Shown here one piece after another: positions 16,477 to 24,826 of a stretch of 64,000 nt of DNA (positions are counted from its first letter, which is position 1; each line of letters opens with the position of its first letter). The translations under genes were made by a program, and so were the position numbers. The DNA lies in the NCBI RefSeq assembly GCF_025628985.1, contig NZ_JAOTEM010000002.1, positions 744,001 to 808,000 of the forward strand, written 5' to 3'. Under the pieces are notes generated by a model. That model was not told the DNA's origin, searched no databases, and saw only the letters and a program-made list of their open reading frames with translations. The DNA is from Chryseobacterium edaphi. Its GTDB lineage: Bacteria; Bacteroidota; Bacteroidia; Flavobacteriales; Weeksellaceae.

Positions 16477-18009
16477 CTAAGGCATTTTAAATCCTTTTGT
16501 ATAAATTCTACCGTAGTTGTCTACAAATTTCACCTGCACATTTCCTTGGTATTTATCTAAAAGCTTTTCTACATCTTTTTGAGAATTAACTGGTTTCCCA
16601 TTAATTTCAATAACGATATAATCGTCAACAATACCAATTTTAGCCATCTCACTTCCTTCCGTTACATTCTTGGTAACAACACCGCTGTTTAAGCCATATT
16701 CTGTTTTAAAACGATCATTAAGAGGTTCGAATTCTGCTCCTATTTTTTCTGTTACACTCAGGTCTGCTTTTGATCTTGCAGTAGTACCGCCGTTTTGATC
16801 TTTTAATGTTACTGTAGTCACATTTTCTTTTCCGTTTCTCAGATAAGTAACCTGTACTTTATCTCCGGGACGTTTACTTCCGATTGAAATAGATAGATCT
16901 GCAAAATCAGTAATTTCCATCTGATCAATTTTTGTAATCACATCTCCAGCTTTCAATCCTGCATCCTGAGCGCCGCTATTCGATGAGAATCCTCTGATAT
17001 AAACACCTGAACCAACTTTTAGGTTAGCTTTTTCCTGTTGGTTATATCCTGTTACTTGCTGTTGGTCTGAAAGGTCTAAAGAATTTACTCCTAAGAAACC
17101 TCTCTGCACAATTCCGAATTTCTTGATATCTTCAACAACTTTTCTCGCTAGGTTCGCAGGAACGGCAAATCCATATCCTTGATAATATCCTGTCGTTGAA
17201 GAAATCGCTGAATTGATTCCAATCAAATCTCCATTTACATTTACCAAAGCTCCACCTGAGTTTCCAGGGTTGATTGCTGCATCGGTCTGAATAAAACTTT
17301 CAATTGGATTAGCTGCTTTGCCCTGTCCTCCCAAAATTCCAATTCCTCTTCCTTTCGCAGAAATAATACCCGCTGTCACAGTAGAATTTAAACCCAATGG
17401 ATTACCAACTGCTAAAACCCACTGTCCGATATCGATATTATCTGAATTTGCAAAATTTAAAAATGGCAAACCTTTTTCTTCAATTTTTAATAGAGAAATA
17501 TCCGTATTCGGATCTGTGCCAATCAATGTTGCGATGTAAGATTTTTTATTGCTTAAAACAACTTCAAGTTTGTTTGCACCTGCAACAACGTGGTTGTTTG
17601 AAATTATATAACCATCTGGCGAAATAATCACACCCGAACCCATTCCCGAAGGCATATTGTCCGGAGCTTGCTGCTGTGGCTGTTTTTGTCTTTGCTGACC
17701 TCTTCCTCCGAACGGATCACCAAAGAAATAATCAAAAAGATCCTGATCGGAAGCTCTGTTTGCACTTCTTGTCTGATAATTCTTGATTGTTACTACTGCA
17801 GGAACTGTCGTCTTTGCAGCTTTTACAAAATCATCACCTACTGCTGCGGTATTCATCCCTACAAAAGAGGCGTTTTTTGAACTTGTAAAATAAGATTGGT
17901 CAACGTTGCTGGAATCATGACCTATGTATTGTTGTATGCCAACTGTGGTAGCTCCTGAGATAACCCCTACAACGGCAAATGGTAAAAGTTTTTTGAAAGT
18001 ACTCTTCAT
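16477..18009 (-). CDS. htrA: HtrA/Do family periplasmic serine protease
   Basis: This envelope protease and chaperone degrades misfolded exported proteins. An N-terminal anchor or signal (LPFAVVGVISGATTVGI) precedes the trypsin-like domain. The catalytic triad is His 140 (ISNNHVVAG), Asp 170 (DPNTDISLL) and Ser 251 (NPGNSGGALVN). A Gln-rich loop lies at residues ~104-115, typical of the DegP LA loop. Two PDZ domains follow (QRGFLGVNSLD..., AEFEPLNDRF...). At 510 residues it fits the two-PDZ DegP/DegQ class. It is monocistronic, with the promoter below. Confidence 0.96.
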   Translation of the reverse strand: MKSTFKKLLPFAVVGVISGATTVGIQQYIGHDSSNVDQSYFTSSKNASFVGMNTAAVGDDFVKAAKTTVPAVVTIKNYQTRSANRASDQDLFDYFFGDPFGGRGQQRQKQPQQQAPDNMPSGMGSGVIISPDGYIISNNHVVAGANKLEVVLSNKKSYIATLIGTDPNTDISLLKIEEKGLPFLNFANSDNIDIGQWVLAVGNPLGLNSTVTAGIISAKGRGIGILGGQGKAANPIESFIQTDAAINPGNSGGALVNVNGDLIGINSAISSTTGYYQGYGFAVPANLARKVVEDIKKFGIVQRGFLGVNSLDLSDQQQVTGYNQQEKANLKVGSGVYIRGFSSNSGAQDAGLKAGDVITKIDQMEITDFADLSISIGSKRPGDKVQVTYLRNGKENVTTVTLKDQNGGTTARSKADLSVTEKIGAEFEPLNDRFKTEYGLNSGVVTKNVTEGSEMAKIGIVDDYIVIEINGKPVNSQKDVEKLLDKYQGNVQVKFVDNYGRIYTKGFKMP

Positions 18010-18051
18010 TGTATTATCTGCTTTGTTTTTAATTTATAATATTGTCGAACA

Positions 18052-18078
18052 CAAATTTAATGCTAAATAAGTATGCAA
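18052..18078 (-). promoter_or_regulatory. htrA promoter
   Basis: On the minus strand: TTG, a 16-base spacer and TAAATTTG, the last base 42 bases before the htrA ATG. The spacer is one base below the usual range. No stress-sigma motif is evident to me. Confidence 0.4.
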
Positions 18079-18257
18079 TTAATATGCTGTGTTTCAATTT
18101 TAACTAAAATTTAACGAGAATTCTCCCATTTTGTGCAGTTAGTCATAATTCCTGAAAGCTTTATTAACAAAGCTTAAGATTTAATTAAATAAAAACTGAC
18201 ATTTTTTCCACTACATTAAGTGTCATTTGTCATTATGTGACTCAATTGAAAAAATAT

Positions 18258-18265
18258 TATCTTTG
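18258..18265 (+). promoter_or_regulatory. trhO promoter -7 element
   Basis: TATCTTTG matches TAnnTTTG, 34 bases before the trhO ATG. No TTG was found at the expected -33 position. Confidence 0.45.
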
Positions 18266-18299
18266 CAAAAATATTTTTCTCACTTAAAACGTTTATAGC

Positions 18300-19649
18300 A
18301 TGCAACTGTATAACACCTTAAGCGCAGAAGAAAGAGCTCAACTTATTGATGAAGCCGGTAAGCAACGCCTTACTTTGTCTTTCTATGCGTATGCCAAAAT
18401 TGAAGATCCCAAAAAATTTCGCGACCAATTATTTATAGCCTGGAATGCACTTGATGCTCTTGGTCGTATTTACGTTGCTAATGAAGGAATAAATGCTCAA
18501 ATGAGTATTCCTGCAGATCATTTGGAAGATTTTCGAAATACATTGGAAGCTTACGATTTCATGAAAGGAATTCGTTTGAATGTTGCCGTAGAACAAGACG
18601 ATCACTCTTTTTTAAAATTGACAATCAAAGTCAGAAACAAAATCGTTGCCGACGGTTTAAACGATGAAACATTTGATGTTACCAATAAAGGAATTCACCT
18701 AAAAGCACAGGAATTCAATAATTTGCTTGAAGATCCGAATACAATTGTAGTTGATTTTAGAAATCATTACGAAAGCGAAGTTGGTCATTTCGAAGGTGCA
18801 ATTACTCCCGATGTAGAAACTTTCAGAGAGAGTTTGCCAATTATCAATGAACAATTACAGGATTTCAAAGAAGATAAAAATCTTTTAATGTATTGTACAG
18901 GCGGAATCCGTTGTGAAAAAGCAAGTGCTTATTTTAAGCATCAAGGTTTTAAAAACGTTTTCCAGTTAGAAGGTGGAATTATAGAATATGCACGTCAGGT
19001 AAAAGAAGAAGGTGTTGAAAGTAAATTCTTAGGGAAAAACTTTGTATTTGATCATCGATTAGGTGAAAGAATTACTGATGATATTATTTCTCAATGTCAT
19101 CAATGTGGAAAACCTTGCGACAACCATACCAATTGTGCAAATGATGCTTGTCATTTGTTGTTCATTCAATGTGACGAATGTAAAGCGACTATGGAAAATT
19201 GTTGCTCTACAGAATGTTTAGATATTTCTCATTTACCCGCTGCAGAGCAATTACGATTAAGAAAAGGATTGCAGGTTGGCAATAAAGTATTCAGAAAAGG
19301 AAAATCTGATGCTTTAACCTTCAAAAACTCCGGAGATTTACCTGATAAACCTTTAGCAAAAGCAATTTCTAAAAATATTCGTCAAAAAATTTCAATCAAA
19401 AAATCATTGATTGGCAAAGCAGAACATTATTACACAAAATCGAAAATTGCACAGTTTTTAATTGAAAATAACGAACTTTCAGTGGGTGATAAAGTTTTGA
19501 TTTCGGGACCGACTACCGGTGATCAGGAAATTACGATTACTGAACTTCATGTGAATGGTGAAACTTGTGAAAATGCAAAAGTTGGAGATCAGGTTACTTT
19601 TGAACTTCCATTCAGAGTTCGTTTGTCAGATAAAATATATAAAATTTAG
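18300..19649 (+). CDS. trhO: tRNA U34 hydroxylase TrhO with extra C-terminal barrel domain
   Basis: TrhO (YceA) adds oxygen to uridine 34 of tRNAs to form 5-hydroxyuridine. Order: N-terminal acylphosphatase-like domain (residues ~25-110, with GRIYVANEGINAQMSI), rhodanese domain (~140-235, active Cys 199 in YCTGGIRCEKA), then a Cys cluster (residues 266-306) that probably binds zinc. The usual family ends near residue 350. Here residues ~370-449 add a domain reading AEHYYTKSKIAQF, LSVGDKVLISGPTTG, VNGETCENAKVGD, FRVRLSDKIYKI. It resembles the EF-Tu domain-2-like barrel found alone in small proteins and at the end of U32 peptidases such as TrhP. Confidence 0.92.
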   Translation: MQLYNTLSAEERAQLIDEAGKQRLTLSFYAYAKIEDPKKFRDQLFIAWNALDALGRIYVANEGINAQMSIPADHLEDFRNTLEAYDFMKGIRLNVAVEQDDHSFLKLTIKVRNKIVADGLNDETFDVTNKGIHLKAQEFNNLLEDPNTIVVDFRNHYESEVGHFEGAITPDVETFRESLPIINEQLQDFKEDKNLLMYCTGGIRCEKASAYFKHQGFKNVFQLEGGIIEYARQVKEEGVESKFLGKNFVFDHRLGERITDDIISQCHQCGKPCDNHTNCANDACHLLFIQCDECKATMENCCSTECLDISHLPAAEQLRLRKGLQVGNKVFRKGKSDALTFKNSGDLPDKPLAKAISKNIRQKISIKKSLIGKAEHYYTKSKIAQFLIENNELSVGDKVLISGPTTGDQEITITELHVNGETCENAKVGDQVTFELPFRVRLSDKIYKI

Positions 19650-19854
19650 GATAATCATCTTATTTGGTTTAATCTACAAGTTACATTCTACGGGGTGTAA
19701 CTTTTTTTGTGAATGGTTATAGAATTACTACGAAAACTTCGTAGAAGTTGTATCTGTGTAGAAACAAATTGTCAAAATATTCAGCGCTCCATCGGAGCGC
19801 TATCTCTGTAAAATAGTTACCAAACTCAATGATGCAACGTTATTTTATTTAAAT
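19650..19854. repeat. intergenic region with three consecutive hairpin units (REP-like)
   Basis: Three palindromes follow one another: aagttaca/tgtaactt (19678-19704), ctacgaa-aac-ttcgtag (about 19728-19744), and agcgctcc-atc-ggagcgct (19783-19801). The second and third are each followed by a similar tail, tatctgtgtagaaa and tatctctgtaaaat. The layout resembles the dispersed palindromic elements of Flavobacteria. No gene is visible here. Confidence 0.5.
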
Positions 19855-19860
19855 TTGAAT

Positions 19861-20433
19861 ATGATAAAATCGGAAATCAGAAAACTATATCTTGAGAAAA
19901 GAAAAGCATTGTCGCAAGATGAGGTTTTATCGTTGTCTGAAAAGATTTTCGAGAATTTCGTTAATTATTTTAAACCAATTTCAGGACAGAAAATCCATAT
20001 TTTCATTCCCATTGAAAAATTTAATGAAATCAGAACTGAAAGCTTTATTCAATATTTTTTAAGTCGAAGCATTAAGGTTTTCGTGCCTAAAATTGTTGAT
20101 ACGGAATTGATTTCCGTTGAAATTTTTTCTGATACAAAATTTGAAACCAATAATTGGGGAATTTCCGAACCTGTTTCTAACGAAGATTCTCACATCTATG
20201 ACTTTGATTTTATCATTACGCCGCTTTTATACTGTGACAAAAATGGAAATAGAGTAGGTTACGGGAAAGGTTTTTACGATACTTTTTTTGAAATGCTTTC
20301 TGAAAAGTCAAAAAAAATCGGTGTCAATTATTTTGACCCCGATGATATGATTGATGACGTCTGGGAAAATGATATTCCCGTCGATTATTTGGTAACTCCT
20401 GTTGAAGTGCTGTCTTTTTTCAAAGACTGCTGA
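19861..20433 (+). CDS. 5-formyltetrahydrofolate cyclo-ligase
   Basis: The enzyme turns 5-formyl-THF and ATP into 5,10-methenyl-THF in one-carbon metabolism. I choose ATG 19861 (MIKSEIRKLYLEKRKAL); a TTG two codons earlier is also open. The N-terminal basic helix, HIFIPIEKFNEIRTE, and the ATP-binding C-terminal block LLYCDKNGNRVGYGKGFYD are family hallmarks. Length is 190 residues. Its 3' end overlaps the convergent lipoprotein gene by 49 bases. Confidence 0.93.
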   Translation: MIKSEIRKLYLEKRKALSQDEVLSLSEKIFENFVNYFKPISGQKIHIFIPIEKFNEIRTESFIQYFLSRSIKVFVPKIVDTELISVEIFSDTKFETNNWGISEPVSNEDSHIYDFDFIITPLLYCDKNGNRVGYGKGFYDTFFEMLSEKSKKIGVNYFDPDDMIDDVWENDIPVDYLVTPVEVLSFFKDC

Positions 20434-20963
20434 TAGAAATTCACGAAATAAAATTTAAATTCTTTACTCGTTTTTTCAGGTTTTGAAACCAATGTATATT
20501 GTGCATTTTTCTCAAACGTACCGATAGATTTGTTCTTTTTGTCAAAATATTCAACATTGAATTTTGCAAGATCTAATGTGTCGTTATTTTGTATTTCCTG
20601 ATAAATATTGATATTGTTTACCTTCACTTTTTTTACCTGCAGACTTTCAAGCTCCTTAAAAAGGACATTAAAAGTAGTGCTGTCGGGTTTTTGAAAGTAT
20701 TTTTCAATTTTAGAATAAATCGCAGTGTCTATTTCAGTATTTTTCTCACCGGAAAGGTACAGTGTTGAAAGATCTAAAACATCCTGCACTTTTTGAAGGG
20801 TAATTGCGTTTATTGCCTGAGTACTGTCCATCTGAACAGTTTTATTATTGGTATTTCTTAATATATCAAGGTCGCTTACTGCGGAATCTTCTTTTTTTAC
20901 ACATGAAATAACAGCAAGTGTAATCACTATAAAGAAAAACAAAGTCTTATTGATTGTTTTCAT
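20385..20963 (-). CDS. hypothetical lipoprotein
   Basis: The N-terminus (TLFFFIVITLAVISC) is a lipoprotein signal with the lipidated Cys at residue 21. The mature part is ~170 residues, polar, with mixed helix and strand and no recognised domain. Its start overlaps the upstream 392-residue gene by 17 bases on the same strand, and its 3' end overlaps the 5-FTHF cyclo-ligase gene by 49 bases. The coupling suggests it works with the transmembrane protein encoded upstream. Confidence 0.75.
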   Translation of the reverse strand: MKTINKTLFFFIVITLAVISCVKKEDSAVSDLDILRNTNNKTVQMDSTQAINAITLQKVQDVLDLSTLYLSGEKNTEIDTAIYSKIEKYFQKPDSTTFNVLFKELESLQVKKVKVNNINIYQEIQNNDTLDLAKFNVEYFDKKNKSIGTFEKNAQYTLVSKPEKTSKEFKFYFVNFYQQSLKKDSTSTGVTK

Positions 20964-22125
20964 TAGTTGATATTTTAAATTTGATAGATATGATTTTACC
21001 CTTTTTATCTCTTTTCATCTCAATAACGTTAAGGTTTTTTAGTGATGTTGTAGGGGTTGTTACAAGAGTGATATAATCTTGTTTGTCGAGAGATTCAAGT
21101 CCGTAGATGTCGCTGTCGTAAACCTGAGTAATTACCGCTTCATTACTGATAAGGTTTTCAAGTTGCTTTCTCTTTTGTCTGACAAGATTAAATTGTTCGA
21201 CAGCATTTACACCTTTCACATCTTTTGTTGAGAAATAGTACACCGCCATTTTATAATCATCGGGTTTCAATTCGATTGTTTCTTCTTCAGGAGCATTCTC
21301 AAGATTACGGTTAACTTCCAGATTTTCATACATCGTTGAGCTGATCTGCATTTTAATGTTTTTATCTTTTGTCTGATAATAAAAACATTCACCTGGTTTT
21401 ATCCTGAAAAATAAAGGAGATTCATTTTCTTTAAGCACTTTTATTTCAATAGTACTCTGAACTTTCTGATTTCTGTCTGCATCTGTAAAACAATACGTAT
21501 ATGTTTTGTCAAAAATTTCATCTTTAAATCCTAAAAGTCCAAGCAAAATCACGAAAACTGATGTTGCGGCAATCCAAGCGGTTCTTTGATAGCTTTTTTT
21601 AGATGGTTTTTCAGTTTTATTTTTGTTGGAATTTTCGGCAACCGTTTTTTGTTCAATGAATTGATTTTCAATAGGCTTATTTTGTAAATCAAATATTTCA
21701 GGTGTCTTTATTTCGGTTTTTACTTGCGAATTTTCAGTTTTCGGCAAATTTAATGCACTTGAAACTGTTTTTTCCAATTCTCGGCGATCGTCTTCATTCA
21801 AATCCTGCTCATCCTGTAGCATTTCTCCTGCAAAAAGATGTTGTTTTTTGAATTCGTACCATGAAGCGTAACCTGCATAGATACTCAATAAAGTGAGCAT
21901 GTCAATACGGGGTAATTTTGTTACCGGAGAATTTTTAAAATAGGTGTAAAATGTTTTTTCGCTAATGTTACCTTTAGCCTTTTTTCGAAGATCTTCCTGG
22001 AAATATATGATGTCAATTCCCTTCCATTTAGATATATCATCATGAGAAGGGGTGTATTCTTTCAGATATTGAGCCTGAACGTCCTTTTTCAGCTGCTCAA
22101 AATGTAATAAATCTAAATCAGTCAA
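20947..22125 (-). CDS. transmembrane protein with N-terminal HTH-like domain
   Basis: This 392-residue protein has a cytoplasmic N-terminal region (residues ~1-100: LRKKAKGNISEKTFYTYFKN, LPRIDMLTLLSIYAGYASW) that recurs in Bacteroidota and looks helical, with a possible helix-turn-helix. A charged linker, one membrane helix (WIAATSVFVILLGLLGF, around 185-205) and a ~190-residue outer domain follow. The topology is that of a membrane-spanning sensor or regulator. It overlaps the downstream lipoprotein gene by 17 bases. A perfect palindrome sits 43 bases before its ATG. Function unknown. Confidence 0.7.
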   Translation of the reverse strand: MTDLDLLHFEQLKKDVQAQYLKEYTPSHDDISKWKGIDIIYFQEDLRKKAKGNISEKTFYTYFKNSPVTKLPRIDMLTLLSIYAGYASWYEFKKQHLFAGEMLQDEQDLNEDDRRELEKTVSSALNLPKTENSQVKTEIKTPEIFDLQNKPIENQFIEQKTVAENSNKNKTEKPSKKSYQRTAWIAATSVFVILLGLLGFKDEIFDKTYTYCFTDADRNQKVQSTIEIKVLKENESPLFFRIKPGECFYYQTKDKNIKMQISSTMYENLEVNRNLENAPEEETIELKPDDYKMAVYYFSTKDVKGVNAVEQFNLVRQKRKQLENLISNEAVITQVYDSDIYGLESLDKQDYITLVTTPTTSLKNLNVIEMKRDKKGKIISIKFKISTNENNQ

Positions 22126-22168
22126 TTTGTAGATAAATGATTAATGTATTGATTTTCAGTGTTATTTA

Positions 22169-22189
22169 TTTGTAAAACTGTTTTACAAA
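22169..22189. promoter_or_regulatory. 10-1-10 perfect palindrome, candidate operator
   Basis: TTTGTAAAAC-T-GTTTTACAAA. It overlaps the -7 element of the minus-strand promoter (22186-22193), so a protein bound there should block or modulate transcription of the transmembrane/lipoprotein operon. Confidence 0.6.
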
Positions 22190-22216
22190 GGTATTACAAT
22201 TATTTTTCATAAACAA
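22186..22216 (-). promoter_or_regulatory. promoter of the transmembrane protein/lipoprotein operon
   Basis: On the minus strand: TTG (22214-22216), a 20-base spacer and TACCTTTG (22186-22193). It fits the consensus and mirrors the TACCTTTG of the divergent gene. Confidence 0.55.
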
Positions 22217-22231
22217 ACTTTCTATCTGCTA

Positions 22232-22239
22232 TACCTTTG
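22232..22239 (+). promoter_or_regulatory. -7 element of the small Ala/Ser/Asp/Thr-rich lipoprotein gene
   Basis: TACCTTTG, an exact TAnnTTTG match. With its mirror copy at 22186-22193 it forms a 10-base inverted repeat (acaaaggtat / atacctttgt). The leader is about 65 bases. Confidence 0.5.
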
Positions 22240-22307
22240 TCTTGTTCAAATAACCGAACAGAGAAAAAGATTTAAAAACAATATTAACAAATTAAATTTA
22301 ATTTATT

Positions 22308-22541
22308 ATGAAAAAGTCATTATTCGTAGCTGCTATCGCTGCAATTTCTTTAGTTGCTTGTAAAAAAGGAGAAGCTACAACTTCTACTACTGATTCAATC
22401 GAAACTACTGCTGATTCAGCTCAAACTGCTATCGATTCTACAGCTGATGCTACTATCGATTCTACTAAAGTTGCTGCTGATGCTAAGAAAGATAGCGTTG
22501 AAGTTAAGTCTGACTCTGCTAAAACTGCAGTTAAGAAATAA
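22308..22541 (+). CDS. small low-complexity lipoprotein
   Basis: 77 residues. Signal peptide with lipobox (AAISLVAC, Cys 18), then a mature chain made almost only of Ala, Thr, Ser, Asp, Lys and Val in loose repeats (DSIETTADSAQTAIDSTADATIDSTKVAAD). This suggests an extended or amphipathic helical surface protein, as in LEA-like or Lpp-like small lipoproteins. It has its own promoter and a strong terminator. I know no specific function. Confidence 0.8.
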   Translation: MKKSLFVAAIAAISLVACKKGEATTSTTDSIETTADSAQTAIDSTADATIDSTKVAADAKKDSVEVKSDSAKTAVKK

Positions 22542-22566
22542 TTTCTAGCTACGGCAAGAATAAAAG

Positions 22567-22597
22567 AACCGTTTCGCCCAGCGAAGCGGTTTTTTTA
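22567..22597 (+). terminator. terminator after the small lipoprotein gene
   Basis: 11-base stem aaccgtttcgc / gcgaagcggtt (one G-T pair) with a 3-base loop and a T-run. Confidence 0.9.
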
Positions 22598-22625
22598 TGC
22601 TCTGTATTTATTTAAAAATAAGTTT

Positions 22626-23393
22626 CTAATTCTTCTTTTGCTTTAAAGTTTCATAACAGGTAATTGCAACCGCATTACTAAGATTTAAGGAATCAATGCT
22701 TCCTGACATAGGAATTAAGGTGTTTTTTCCTTTTCCAGACCAGAATTCACTCAGACCTGAATGCTCTGTACCAAATAAAACAGCAGACTTCTGTGTAAAA
22801 TCTCTTTTGTAAAGATCTTCCGAAGTTTCATCCATGATTGTCGTGTAGATGTTGAAGCCATTGTTGTTTAAAAATTCAAGAGTTTCTACATTTTCAGATT
22901 GAAAAACCTGCATTCCAAACAAACATCCGACACTAGAGCGGATCACATTCGGATTGTAGAAGTCGGCTTTTGCATCCGTTACAATCAATGCATCAACGCC
23001 GAAAGCTTCACAACTTCTCAGAATTGCTCCCAAATTTCCAGGTTTTTCTACACCTTCCACGATAATGACAGTCGAATTGTCTTTAGGTTTAAATGTATTT
23101 AACTCTGCATCTTTGGCTTTATATATTCCGATAATTCCTTCTGAACTTCCTCTATATGCTATTTTTTCGTAAACCCTTTCGGAAACGTAATGTATTTTTT
23201 CTTTTGGAAGTTTACTTTTAAAAATACTTTCACAAACGAAAAATTCTGTAGCTTCAAAATTATATTTCTGAGCTCTTTCGTTCTCCTGTTGTCCTTCAAC
23301 GACAAAAACACCGGATTTTTTTCTAAATCGGTTGTCGGTTAAAAGCTTGGTAATGTTTTTTATTTTTTCGTTTTGAAAACTTTCGATTAGCAT
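22626..23393 (-). CDS. TrmH/SpoU family RNA 2'-O-methyltransferase
   Basis: It methylates a ribose in tRNA or rRNA using S-adenosylmethionine. The N-terminal substrate-binding part (KKSGVFVVEGQQENERA) is followed by the SPOUT knot motifs: motif 1 EKPGNLGAILRSCEAFGVDALIV, motif 2 AVLFGTEHSGLS, motif 3 IPMSGSIDSLNLSNAVAI. Length is 255 residues. The target nucleotide cannot be told from sequence; rRNA-type (RlmB-like) is likelier than tRNA G18. It ends head-to-tail with rmuC 33 bases upstream. Confidence 0.92.
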   Translation of the reverse strand: MLIESFQNEKIKNITKLLTDNRFRKKSGVFVVEGQQENERAQKYNFEATEFFVCESIFKSKLPKEKIHYVSERVYEKIAYRGSSEGIIGIYKAKDAELNTFKPKDNSTVIIVEGVEKPGNLGAILRSCEAFGVDALIVTDAKADFYNPNVIRSSVGCLFGMQVFQSENVETLEFLNNNGFNIYTTIMDETSEDLYKRDFTQKSAVLFGTEHSGLSEFWSGKGKNTLIPMSGSIDSLNLSNAVAITCYETLKQKKN

Positions 23394-23426
23394 TTCGCAA
23401 AATTATGCAAAATTTGGCAGAAAGTT

Positions 23427-24773
23427 TTACTCAGAAAGATCAATTTGGTTTTCTGCAGTTTCAATTAAAGTCTGTGGCAGAGATTTGTTGATCTTGTTCT
23501 GAATACCCATATTTTTCAGATCTTCGGCTCGTTTGATTAAATTTCCTCTCCCCGTATACAACTGAGCAAAAGCGTCATTGTAAGTTTTCTGAGCAAGGTC
23601 AATATTTTTGCCAACCTTTTCTAAATTATCTACAAAACCAACCAGTTTATCATATAATTTTGCTCCCGCTTCAGATATTTTCAGAGCATTTTGGCTTAGA
23701 TCGTCTCTTTTCCATAAGTCTGAAATGAGTTTTAAAAATGCAATCAGATTCGTCGGACTTACCAAAATGACGTGTTTAGAATAGGCATAATTCCATAAAT
23801 TCTGATCGTTTTGAACTGCAATTAAAAATGCCGGTTCAATAGGAATAAACATGATCGTAAAATCAAGCGATTCTCTAATGTGGTCGTATCTTTTTCTGCT
23901 TAAATCATCAATATGTCTTTTAATAGAACCAATGTGCAGCGTGGTGAGTTGAGCTTTTTCTTCAACTGATTCTGACGAATTCATTTTTTCATATGCATTC
24001 AGAGAGACTTTTGAATCGATAATGACCAATTGATTTCCAGGTAATTTTAAAGTAAAATCAGGACGTAAACTGTCTCCGTCTTCGTTTTTAATCGTTTGCT
24101 GTTTGAAATATTCACGATCTTTTGTGAGCCCGGAATCTTCAAGAATTCTTTCCAAGATCATTTCGCCCCAATCTCCCTGAGTTTTCGTTTGTCCTTTTAA
24201 CGCATTTGCCAAATTATTTGCTTCCTGACTAACTTTTGTCGTTTGTTCAAGCATTAATTTGATTGTGCTGTTTAAAGAATGTCTTTCACGCGCTTCATTT
24301 TCATACACTTCATTGACTCTTTTCTTAAAGTTTTCCAGATTTTCACCTAAAGGTTTTAATAGAGTGTCTAAATTTTGCTTGTTAGATAGAGTGAATTTCT
24401 CGGTTTTTTCTTCTAAGATTCTATTGGCTAAATTTTCAAATTGTAGTTTCCCTTCTTCTTGAATTCTTTTTGTTTCTTCTTTTTGATTTTTCAAAAAAGT
24501 ATTTTCGGCAGAAACTTTCGCAAATTCTGCTTTTAAATCATTCATTAAATCAGATTGATTGAGATTGATTTCTTTTTCTTTAGCAATATTGTGAGACAAC
24601 TCATTAATCTTCAAATTTGAATTCTCAAAATCTGAATTGCTTTTAATATATAAATGATTCAATTCATCATAAGAATTTCTTGAAACCATTGAAGATTTCA
24701 AGATAAAATATAAAATTATAGCGCCAAGAATTCCTCCGGAAATAAATCCGATGATTAAATAAGTTGTCTCCAT
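23427..24773 (-). CDS. rmuC: DNA recombination protein RmuC
   Basis: RmuC limits DNA inversions at short inverted repeats and may be a nuclease. An N-terminal membrane helix (LIIGFISGGILGAIILYFIL), a long coiled coil (residues ~35-200), and the conserved nuclease-like core follow: KTQGDWGEMILERILEDSGL, RPDFTLKLPGNQLVIIDSKVSLNAYE, FIPIEPAFLIAVQND, VILVSPTNLIAFLKLI. Length is 448 residues, typical. It lies upstream of the methyltransferase gene. Confidence 0.94.
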   Translation of the reverse strand: METTYLIIGFISGGILGAIILYFILKSSMVSRNSYDELNHLYIKSNSDFENSNLKINELSHNIAKEKEINLNQSDLMNDLKAEFAKVSAENTFLKNQKEETKRIQEEGKLQFENLANRILEEKTEKFTLSNKQNLDTLLKPLGENLENFKKRVNEVYENEARERHSLNSTIKLMLEQTTKVSQEANNLANALKGQTKTQGDWGEMILERILEDSGLTKDREYFKQQTIKNEDGDSLRPDFTLKLPGNQLVIIDSKVSLNAYEKMNSSESVEEKAQLTTLHIGSIKRHIDDLSRKRYDHIRESLDFTIMFIPIEPAFLIAVQNDQNLWNYAYSKHVILVSPTNLIAFLKLISDLWKRDDLSQNALKISEAGAKLYDKLVGFVDNLEKVGKNIDLAQKTYNDAFAQLYTGRGNLIKRAEDLKNMGIQNKINKSLPQTLIETAENQIDLSE

Positions 24774-24826
24774 TTTTCAAAATTACAAAAAGAAATGGGT
24801 GATTTGTTTACGGGAAACCTTAGTTT

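Noticed and set aside
19850..19857. TAAATTTG before the 5-FTHF cyclo-ligase gene as its promoter
   Set aside because: It ends 3 bases before the ATG at 19861, so the transcript start would fall inside the coding region; this would need a leaderless or shorter protein.
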